A stretch of 64,000 bases of DNA from Kappaphycus alvarezii. Taxonomy: Eukaryota; Rhodophyta; Florideophyceae; Gigartinales; Solieriaceae. The notes beneath the pieces are model-generated. The model was not told the origin of the DNA, made no database searches, and saw only the letters and a program-made list of their open reading frames with translations. Location: the NCBI GenBank assembly GCA_002205965.3, contig NADL03000481.1, positions 1,426,001 to 1,490,000 of the forward strand. The letters are read 5' to 3'. Position numbers and translations under genes: made by a program. The stretch's first letter is position 1. Each line of letters starts with the position of its first letter. Positions 55,690 to 64,000 of the stretch are shown piece after piece.

Positions 55690-57240
55690 TGTCTGATACA
55701 ACAAAAAATGGACGGAGATAGACTTCCAATTGGGTATTGGAGTGGCAGTTCAAACGATGCAGAAAAGAAATACACCGCTTCGGAATAGGAGTGCCTCATA
55801 GTGGTATGGACTATGCTACAGCTCCTCCCATACCTGTACGGTGACCGCTTTATCCTGCACACGGATCACAACGCGCTTCTCTGGATCCTGAATTTGTCCG
55901 ACGTATCTGGTAGGCTTACGCGCTGGCGTTTACGGCTTGCGGAACTCGACTACCGCCCCGGAGCCAAGCATCAGCTAGCCGACGGTATGTCCCAACTTCG
56001 GACGGACGCGGAACCGGAACCTCTTGACGATGAGATCCCATGTTATGTCGTCGACGCGCATACCGGTGACGGTGAGAAGGAAGTGCTTGCTGGATGTTGG
56101 GATGATGAACCGGTTTCGGAGGAGGTACTACGATCGTTTAGCAGGAGTTTGCAAAGATTGCACGTATTTGCAACCGAAATTTCCGGAAATTCGGAAAACA
56201 CTAAGAGCCATTTGCAGCCATCCGAAGTAATTTCCGAGGACACAAACGTGACTCCGATAACGGTTCAAGAATTATTGGAAGCTCAAGGATTAGACCTGCT
56301 TTTGTCGGAAGCTTGCGGAAGAGGTGGGCATCCCAAAGGGCCAGTACGTCTACGACAGGTACGGCTTCCTTGTTCGGCGCTTCCTACTCGACGGTGCTCT
56401 TCAACGCTTGGTGCCGAAGTCCCTCCTTGCAGGCGTCCTACACTTGGCTAATTACCGAAGCCTAAGGGGTCACCCCGGTGCGATTCGGATATACTACATG
56501 CTGTATCGCGATTACCGGTTGCCCCTCGTACAACACTGTCGCTCGTTGTCGCAGTTGTATCCGCTCCCGGGGAACACAGCACAAGCATCAGAAGTACTTC
56601 AAGCTTTTCAAGGCTGCCGGACTTCTCGAGTTCGTCGCGTTGGATATCCTCTGCCCGTTCCCTTAGACTCTCCGCAGATAATGATTAATCCTTATCATCA
56701 CAGACAGGTATTCGAAGCTCACGTGCACCGTACTTCTACGGAAAATTACCATCTCCGACGTCGGACAAGAGTTCTTGGGACAATAGGTTTACGCTTACGG
56801 TGCGCCGAATTATGTCCTAACCGACAACAGAAAGCAGTTTTTAGCCAAGTTCTTTGATAACGTAAGCAGAATTTTAGGGATGAAACAATACTTCACCGCC
56901 GCATATCACCTGCAAACAAGCGAACAGGCTGAACGTTTCAACCGTGCGCTCGTACGCGCCCTCTGGAATTATGCGCCCTCTGGAATTACGTCCTGGAGCA
57001 CCAGACGAACTGGGAAGAGTTCGTCGAACCGCTTACGTACGGGTACAACATGAAACTACAACTAACAACGGGAAAAACACCTTTCGACTTAGTGCTAACT
57101 CTACATTCTCGGATGACGGCCCGGTTGGACTCCCCCCAACATAGCTCAAGCGCGACGCAATCAGGAAACTTCGGGAGAGGGTAAATGCTGCAACCGCAAA
57201 AATGATCGCTGCTCAACACAGGTACAAGCGCGAATTTTGA
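55690..57240 (+). pseudogene. Gypsy RNase H and integrase segments
   Basis: RNase H: YTASE-like block before 55801, then GDRFILHTDHNALLWIL (55843 on), SGRLTRWRLRLAELDY and HQLADGMSQL. Integrase: RGHPGAIRIYYMLYRDYR near 56465, then the core in shifted frames (LTDNRKQFLAKFFDNV near 56818, YFTAAYHLQTSEQAERFNRA near 56890). Several stops and shifts. Confidence 0.75.
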
Positions 57241-57423
57241 CCGGAAATTTCGGTCCCATGTGTCATTCGACCCGGGGATGAAGTCTTTGTCGACCACCCG
57301 GCCCGGACTGTGACCACCCAAGAACGGGAAGAAGCGACCACCTACGCCGACGAAGTGGCGCACAAGCCTTTCCCTCGTCAGCAAGGCCCGTTTCGCGTAG
57401 ACCCAGTCACGGATTAAAACGTT

Positions 57424-57759
57424 ATGATCGAAAAGGATGTCGTGTTGGTAAATGTCTCCATCAACCGTTGTGCACCGGTTCCTCACACCGCGCCACAGAA
57501 GACTACAGGCTCTCCTGCAGAGCCGTTAGAGGACTTCATGATCCCTGAGCTAGACGAAGAAACCGAGTACCGGATTGAAGCCCTGGTTAAGCAAGAGGAG
57601 CGTGGTGACGGAATGTGGTACGAATTCCAGTGGTACGGTTACAGTCCCGAGCACAACACTTGGGAACCGAGGTTCGAAATTACAGAAAATTTCATAACCG
57701 CATATTGGGGGCAATGCACCCATCGACATCGGCCCCACAGTTCTGGAACCAATGTCTAA
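57424..57759 (+). pseudogene. Chromodomain end of the gypsy integrase
   Basis: Open frame with a chromodomain: EYRIEALVKQEERGDGMWYE then FQWYGYSPEHNTWEPRFEIT (about 57570-57690), including the aromatic cage-type W and Y residues and the NTWEP motif. In chromoviruses this domain steers integration toward particular chromatin. It belongs to the integrase upstream but is cut off by earlier stops. Confidence 0.82.
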
Positions 57760-58062
57760 ACGATTATCCGGTTGTCGGTTTGTACCCCAACTTAAGGAGG
57801 GAAACACCGAGGTGCGGATGGCTGCAGGGCATGGATTCAGACTCGATGGAAGCGGTGTTACCAGTTTGCGCTTCACAAGATGAAGGGAGAACGAAAATGG
57901 AAGTGGATGTGATCTGCAAGCGAGGTTCCCCTGCCGGTGGGGGTATTCCCCGTTGGACTGGGTTGCCGGCTGGCGGGTATTTGAATCCTGGCGGTTGGGT
58001 GGCATGGAAACGTTGGCCAGGTGAAAGGGTTCTTGGAGGGAAAGTTCCGAATCGCGGGGACG

Positions 58063-58480
58063 TGTTCCAATTTAAGGAGGGGAGATTGTGTTATAATTGT
58101 GGAGATGACAAAGAGGGATGCCCGTTCTCGGTTACGGGATTTAGATGAGGCCAGGAGTAATCCGGATTATCGGTGATTACTAATTAGTGTAGTTCACTGT
58201 GTAACTTAGCTAACTGTAATTAGGTATATATTTATAACCTTACTGTAGATAATTATCTGGCGCTCAAAACCCCGAGGTCGGCCTATATATAAGGCCGCCG
58301 CCGACCTCAACTGCCGAAAGTAAAGGAAAGGCAATTTTACCTGTAAACCATTCGTTAACGGTAAATCGTCCTAGCCCAGCCGTCGTCTACGATTAAGTTT
58401 TCCTCTGGTCGCTCTCATTTTCAGTCTTTCCTACTGTTTACTGCTCTAACGCGCGTCTAAGACGGATTCATCTCCACCCT
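58063..58480 (+). repeat. Purine tract and candidate 3' LTR of the chromodomain element
   Basis: An AAGGAGGGGAGA-type tract (58064-58086) is followed by TGTGTTATAATTG, the expected TG start of an LTR. Downstream is a TATA box and a C/T-rich stretch. With no 5' copy in the window the right end cannot be fixed. Confidence 0.5.
58284..58292 (+). promoter_or_regulatory. TATA box in the candidate LTR
   Basis: TATATATAAG lies about 200 bases into the candidate LTR, between GC-rich CGGCC words that form a short inverted repeat (GGTCGGCC...GGCCGCCGCCGACC). Confidence 0.5.
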
Positions 58481-60025
58481 AGGTTTGTGCCACCCTTCTT
58501 TTTTCCCATTCGTACCCTCCGTTGAGCCCGGATTTACTTCGGTGTCTACGGCTACTTAGCTGTGCTACTGACGCTTTCTTTGATCTCTCGACAAATTACC
58601 GCGAGCGTGGGTTTATCCCACACAATTCAAGACAGACGACTCAAACGCCTCATTCGTGCCCGATAGTCATTTAATTTTAATGAACACTTCCCATCGAGAG
58701 GGCAGAGGCATTTCCAACGACTAGACTGTCAGCGGTTGTAAAGTGAACTTATACTGAAGAAAATGGCGGGAGTGTGAGGGGAAAGGAGAATGTCTTATTT
58801 TATCAGGGGGCGGTTATTAGAGAAGAGAGTGCAAAGGAAGGGTATAGGGGAAAAGGAGTGGTTTGAAGAGTTGAACGGTCCTTGTTTAATGATAGGTAAA
58901 TCACTGATAGGCGAGGGCAGGGGAGGAATTATTGGTGTTTCCAGTAGCTGCGAGGTCTCTGTTTGAGAAAAAGTGGAGAGGAGGGTGGGGAAGAGAGATG
59001 ATGTGTCGGAGATTTGGGTTGTCGCTTGATGAGAAAGTCGTGAAGTGAAAAAATGCAGAGAGGACCTGGAGGAGGGTGTGGCGCAGAGCTTTGTGTCGGA
59101 GAAATCGGTAAAACTAGAGGAACGTACCGGGAGATTGGAGCGGATTGGGGAGGAGTCGTGGGGATGTTGAGAATGGGAAAGTAGGGGAAGGTGCGAATTT
59201 ATATAACCATGTGAGGTGTAGGAGCTTAAGGAGGAGGGATTCAGAGAGGAGTATTCGATGCTGTTGAGAATGTCGATGAACGTCAGAGTAGAGGTGTGAT
59301 AAAGTTGAAAACTGTTAATATTTGGGTCCGAAAGGCGATGTGTAATGGGTTAAAAGATGTTGTCGATGTGGAAACCATTTCTGTTTGCATCGGTTGGAAG
59401 TTGGCGAGTGTCGGAACGACAGCTGTCTTTGTGGTTCGGAGTTGATATCAGTCGAGGTGGCCTGTTCTCTCGTTTCAAAGTGTGACCGGGAAATCCAAGA
59501 TTTCCAAGTCATGTATTGAAAAGCTGAAACGAACGTGGCAAGCTGGGTTGTTGTGGTTGGTTCCCCACATTTCAAAATTTCAATGTTTCACGTTTCAAAA
59601 AGACGTACAACGCCCCTAATACAAAGAGGCACACAGAATTTGTGGCCCGCAGAACGCGGCGAAACAACTAAAACTCTCAAGTCCGAGTTGGCACCGTCCA
59701 CTCAACTGTATGAAAAAGCACTACGTGTCAGATGTGGCGCCTGCAACTGCCTCATTTGGCCCGATTCTCCAAAACTGAAATGCAAAAGCGATGACGTGTC
59801 AGTTGTTGGGAATGGCTGATTTGGGCGGAAATTGACGTGTCCAGCTGGAAAGCGGTTGTTGAATCATTCTGGATTGGCCCTTCATTTCAAACACCGTAGC
59901 CACCTCCACCCGCAACCTTACGAATAATAGTCCAATCTTTTCGAACAGCCTCCTTAACAACCTGCAAGAGCTCGACTCACACTCTCTACATCGCATTCTA
60001 CTTCACTATACTCATGTTAGGCATG
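58481..60025. other. Unassigned DNA, purine-rich
   Basis: No gene recognised. A + strand frame at 59535-59819 and a - strand frame at 59315-59575 have no known domains. 58740-59300 is G/A-rich and similar in texture to the DNA after the first gypsy element. Confidence 0.35.
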
Positions 60026-60742
60026 CTATAAGCATACCTCTGGACCAGGAAACCGAGAAGAGAACTTACAACGATTGTAGATCCTGATAGTTCCAATGAT
60101 TATATTGGAGGCCCGCACGCAATTCGGGTAAATCCGATGTAGTCGTGGGGAATAAGGTGACGGGACTGAGTTACGCAGCGCCAGCGCACTTGTACGCTGC
60201 ATAGCGAATCGACCCAGGGACGAACGGGAGCGGACCGTAATGTCATGTGCTGTCGGTTTGTCAGAACGAGCACCATGGACTGGCGGGCGAGGTTGAACAA
60301 AGATAACAGCAGGGCGATGGCAGTACCACGGAGGAGGAAGGGGACCTCCTGTTGGCACGCGAGACCAGCGGGCTTGAATACATGTCTAGTAAACAAGTTG
60401 CGGATTGTGTTGTGGCGGTGCAAAACCCCAAAACCAGATTGCAAACAGCCGCATGGTTACCACGAGGGTCCATCTGAGCGTGACAATGGTGGCACTGGAT
60501 CGGCGAGGCCGAATCCTGCTACACGGGGAAGTCCAGGTGTCGGCGAAGTGTAACAGACCAGACGTTATTGCCAACATGAGAGGTAGAGGAAGGGTGGTCG
60601 GTGTGGAAAGCGCAGGCGCCCGGGGAGAGAAGGCGGTCGCGGCGGGCGCGGAGTCGGATTGACGCTGCGCTGTGGGCGGATGGGTTACTATAGCGTCCCA
60701 AAGGTCATCTTCCCAAAAGGCACGGGCGCCAGTGGACTGCAT
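60026..60742 (-). mobile_element. LINE-type retrotransposon 3'-end fragment 3
   Basis: Pieces in three - strand frames match fragment 1: SGFGVLHRHNTIRNLFTRHV (about 60440-60385), GLACQQEVPFLLRGTA and, in the next frame, PAVIFVQPRPPV and KPTAHDITVRS. The block order equals that at 29.3-30.1 kb. It is more decayed and shorter, and no RT is present. Confidence 0.6.
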
Positions 60743-61858
60743 CAGCTGGAGAAAAAAGAAAGAGACAACGACGCTTAATTGTTTGTAGACATGTCCGCAC
60801 TACGCAGGACCTCGGATTCTGCTAGACGGACGACTCCGGGCAATGGCTGAACCAATTGCCCTCTGAAACGAGAAAGGGACCGGGAGAATACTCCACCACC
60901 TGAACCGAGGATTCAGGAAGCTTAGAAAACTCCCGCTGTAAGCACATAGGCTTACAGATAGACACTGCAACGACAACGGCGAGAACTCCAGACGAGCGAG
61001 CTTGACGACCGGCCCGCAAGGCTGTGAAGACCACAACCCCTCGCAGTCCGTCAAAATGACGGTGGGTTTAAGCACGGCAGGGTACGGTGGACCTCGCAAA
61101 CCTTGTTCGAGTAGTAGAGCCATCCTTATACACCTTTCTCATTTCGTCCCAAGTGCGCTGGGGGCGCAGAGAGGCAATCCACTCGATGTGGCCATGGACA
61201 AGAACTTTGCAACGAGATCTCTGTAGCCGTGACGGGCAATCTGCTGAGGGAAGAGCCGGATGAAAGTGCGGCGCCACGCCGTGCGCGGGCGCCGAGCCAG
61301 ATGAAGTGAAGGTTGGATGTAGTCAGTCGAGAAGAGATGGACTCAACAGCAACTTGACCTCCCCATCCTGGAGGAGGAGAATGTAGGGGCGGAGAGGGCG
61401 TTGGATCAAGACCTCGGGCTCGAAGTTACCAAGATCTGCGGTGCCAAACTCAGCGCCAGGAGGGCGAAGGCGTTCTGGCAGAAGTTTGACATTTCTTGGC
61501 AGGGGTATGCGTGCGATGCGGCGGTAGAATTCTGCAGAGCGGTTCCCAGGTGCGCCATCTCTGATCTCGGAAGAGTCAGTCAGGCTGGCAGCATAAGAAG
61601 CATAGATAACGTGTGTGAGTGGTTGAAATGCATGGCCGCCAAACCGGATTGGAAGATGGTCCTGGTTGCGTTCGGTCGGGATGAGGGCGACGTTGTTGCG
61701 CCTTGAGTACGCCTGTTCATTTTCAACGCGGAGAACAATGCTTCACTAGCGATCATCCGTGCAATATCCCGAGAAATAAATTATTTTCCCGTTCATCGAG
61801 TGGCTGTTCCAATTTACGTTCCACCCACAACGGCTTGAAGACACCTGTATCGTACATC
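60743..61858. other. Unassigned DNA before the oxygenase promoter
   Basis: A + strand frame at 61401-61706 (MDQDLGLEVTKICGAKLSAR...) is well formed but matches no family I know. It could be a small unknown gene or part of a transposon. No other candidate. Confidence 0.35.
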
Positions 61859-62017
61859 GCATGATTTGTAATTTTCTGCCCAATGAATGTGCGACACGTG
61901 GGCTGCTTTCCGTTCCAGCAACGCCGTCGCCCCGACTGGCATGATTTGTAATTTTCGGCCCAATGAATATGCGACACGTGGGCTGCTTTCCGTTCCAGCA
62001 ACGCCGTCGCCCCGACT
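61859..62017 (+). promoter_or_regulatory. Tandem 80-base promoter cassette with G-box and CCAAT
   Basis: Two 80-base units (61859-61938 and 61939-62017) differ at about two positions. Each holds CCCAATGAAT (CCAAT-like) and CGACACGTGGGC, a palindromic CACGTG G-box, a classical site for bZIP or bHLH factors. They lie about 265-420 bases before the oxygenase start and before its TATA box. Confidence 0.8.
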
Positions 62018-62097
62018 TTCACGTTTTGTTCCAATTTTTGTTCCATCCTCTCCGTTTCTCGTCGGTGCTGTATTCCATTCGAGACAGTGTGGAATGG

Positions 62098-62105
62098 TAT
62101 AAATA
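62098..62105 (+). promoter_or_regulatory. TATA box of the oxygenase gene
   Basis: TATAAATA, about 180 bases before the ATG at 62282 and about 80 bases after the second G-box cassette. Confidence 0.65.
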
Positions 62106-62281
62106 CTGTGCTGTACATCAGCTCGAAATTCCCGGCTTGAAATTCCCAGCTCTCTATTGCAATATTAGCAGATCGCAGTTCCTGGCAATCACCCACTCAG
62201 CCTCCTCGTCAATCTTTGCCCGCTCCCTCATCACTCCGTGTTCACTAACAGCTCTAACTCTCCCCCTCACCCCCCCCAACC

Positions 62282-64000
62282 ATGTATTCGGAGCACTCCT
62301 CCGACTCCAGTTCCTTCAGTCGCTCTTCCTCTGACTCTAACTCCATAAACGATCGCAACCCTGATTCAACCGGCGACACCAATTCCTCGACCTTCCAAAA
62401 CCCATACTTACCAACTTACTTGTCCACAGCAGTTAATTCTCTCTCCGCCGATTCTCCACACTTCTGCACGGGCAAAGCAAACCTACCTTCCCCTGGGTTG
62501 CGTGTTAGGGATGGAGACTCACTCCACTCCCTCTCCTTACCACTCGTTGACTCTGACAAGGTTTTCCTCGCCTCCATTGCTGACACTCTTCCTGGCGATC
62601 CCATAATTATTGATACCGATGTTATCTCATGTGCCAACCCCGAATGGTCCGCCGCTGTCAACGCACTGGTCGACAAAGCCATGACCCGCATGAATATACC
62701 CACTCACCTCGTGGATGTTCAACTCGCTCATTTGTGGCTCCAACAGAAGCTCAACATCTCCTCCTCCCATGCTCATCATGCTCACACCTTTGCCACATTT
62801 GTCGTCCAACTGCCCTCCACTATCGAGGGGGAGAGCTCTGCTTTATCGTGGAGGGCACCAAACAGTTTTTGAGCTCGGAGCAGACACCGGCGCCGCAGAG
62901 TTTGATCCCCATTACGTCGCTTTTCTCTCCGATGTCTGTATTGACTGGGCAGCACCCACCACGGGCTGTCGTCTCGCCCTCGTCTACCACCTCAGCTGGA
63001 AAGGCGTGGGGATGGCCCGGACAGGTCTTGGACTCCTATGGATCACCTCGTTGAGGCCTTAAAAAAGTATGCTCATGATGAGGGCAGACGCACCTGCGCC
63101 TGGAAGGTTGCGTTCTGCTTGACGGAGCAGTACAACCAAGCGGCAGCAGAAACCATGCTCTTAAAGGGAGAGGACGACAATGTAGTTTCCGCCTTAAGGC
63201 GCGCCTCCGACAGGGCTGGTTTTGGGAAACTGGAGGTTGTTGTCTGTTGTCTGGTGTGGGAAAGAGGTGCACGGAACCACAACGGGAGGCACACGGTTCA
63301 AGTTGCAGAGGCTTTTGGAGAGGACGGCAGGATGTGGACACAGGATCTCGGCTTTATCCACTGGGGAAACGTAGTCAACGAGGAAACATTAGTTGAAGAA
63401 CACAATGGCATGGGAATGTCACGAGAGGAAGGAGTATTTGCAGTCGCGCTCTGGCCAAAGGATAAGAATCTTGAAGTATTCTACACCCCAAATGCAACTT
63501 TGGATGCAATACTCAGTGAGGTTGACAGCGACGCCATGAATGAAGCGCTGGGTAGGTTGCTGGGATGTATCGAGTTCGCAGGCCCGCGCAGGGCCTCCGC
63601 GTGGAGTCAGACAAAGGACATGCTGGACTATTGTACCAGGCACAATTTTGCGCACCACGCATATAGAGCCATTCGATTCGCAAGTAATCTGCACGAAACC
63701 CCGGGCATGGACGAATGCTTGCTACGGCTTCTTACTGCCATTGGCCCTATCAATTTGGCGAGCATCGTCGGCGAGTACCTCTGCCCGGTACCCTCCAGGT
63801 TCCCCAAGGCCATTGTCCACCGTTTGGAATCAATGTATGCATTGAGGGACATTATTTCGACCGACGTCTGCAGGCGCGGCCTAGCAGCTATCGAGAAACA
63901 CGTCGAAACTCGTCAGGGAATGCGGAATGTCAAATTGGACAGCAACGAATCCAAGTACGCCCACCGTCGACGGCTTGACCATTGGTGGACCATGTTTTTG
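62282..64000 (+). CDS. 2-oxoglutarate/Fe(II) oxygenase-like protein, runs off the window
   Basis: Resembles the prolyl-hydroxylase-like family of large eukaryotic oxygenases. The ATG at 62282 starts a Ser-rich tail (MYSEHSSDSSSFSRSSS). The fold begins near 62780 (HTFATFVVQLPSTIEGGELC), continues GADTGAAEFDPHYVAFLSDV and TTGCRLALVYHLSWKG, and is followed by a long C-terminal region from MDHLVEALKKYAHDEG (63038) that stays open to the window end. The frame steps -1 at G5 62827-62831, T5 62866-62870 and G4 63008-63011. One extra base at each joins the protein. The position where relatives, as I recall them, have a conserved His after the Asp reads SDVCID here, so catalysis is uncertain. The substrate is unknown, and a protein-hydroxylation role is inference. 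Confidence 0.72.

Larger units (their letters stand above)
53554..58480 (+). mobile_element. Chromodomain Ty3/gypsy element (chromovirus type), decayed and split
   Basis: RT, RNase H, integrase and a C-terminal chromodomain in order, then a purine tract and a promoter-bearing candidate 3' LTR. There is no gag or 5' LTR: the copy starts within the protease-RT linker. RT is interrupted by about 990 bases of unrelated DNA. Stops and shifts are scattered throughout. It is a different lineage from the gypsy copy at 40.8 kb, which lacks the chromodomain. Confidence 0.85.

Noticed and set aside
61753-62196. 147-codon - strand frame over the duplicated cassette
   Set aside because: Its internal repeat is just the translated 80-base duplication. 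The DNA is better explained as the promoter of the oxygenase gene.
1-64000. Reassigned stop codons (TAG or TGA read as an amino acid)
   Set aside because: In-frame stops occur in transposons but not inside conserved parts of host genes once base-run breaks are allowed for, and host genes end at ordinary TAA, TAG or TGA codons.
1-64000. Euplotes-like programmed +1 frameshifting
   Set aside because: The shifts here need an extra base (the opposite direction) and mostly lie at base runs, not at AAA-stop contexts.

Overview
The window is eukaryotic nuclear DNA from an intron-poor, transposon-rich genome. My best guess is a florideophyte red alga or another compact, intron-poor protist. An early-diverging fungus (chytrid) is the main alternative. 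The guess rests on nearly intronless host genes packed into islands (one 76-base intron recognised), the eukaryotic housekeeping families present, and dense transposon blocks between islands. No species call is possible from the sequence alone.

Layout. 1-10.3 kb is transposon DNA: a copia remnant, then a complete but decayed copia LTR element (2663-10320, GTTTG target duplication) whose 3' LTR is split by a Tc1-type transposon (8631-10179, TA duplication). 12.4-37 kb is a host gene island: four bZIP genes (two +, two -), a type II membrane glycosyltransferase, IBA57, protein-L-isoaspartate O-methyltransferase (PCMT), an AAAP-type amino acid transporter and an unrecognised alpha-helical protein. 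A LINE 3'-end fragment lies inside the island at 29.3-30.1 kb. 38.7-60.7 kb is again transposon DNA: two more LINE fragments, a Ty3/gypsy element, a two-gene Harbinger-like element, a tRNA-derived Pol III promoter, a hAT element, and a chromodomain gypsy element split by about 1 kb of foreign DNA. At 62.3 kb a 2-oxoglutarate/Fe(II) oxygenase-like gene starts behind a duplicated G-box promoter cassette and runs off the window.

Most notable. The four bZIP genes are paralogues sharing two features. All replace the near-invariant basic-region arginine (the R of N-x7-S/C-R) with asparagine, while keeping the leucine-heptad register. At least three carry a shared N-terminal domain ending in a CxxC...CxC putative zinc site that I do not recognise. 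This looks like a lineage-specific transcription-factor family with altered DNA recognition. The surrounding intergenic DNA is crowded with palindromic TACTGTACAGTA-type motifs.

Caution on reading frames. Almost every host gene, including the normally essential IBA57, is broken by shifts of the same direction, each falling at or near a G, C, A or T run and each repaired by one extra base. I read these mainly as consensus undercalls in a long-read assembly, so these genes should not be called pseudogenes. Genuine -1 slippage is a less likely alternative. Host genes also share a composition signature: the coding strand is C-rich at the 5' end and usually G-rich toward the 3' end.
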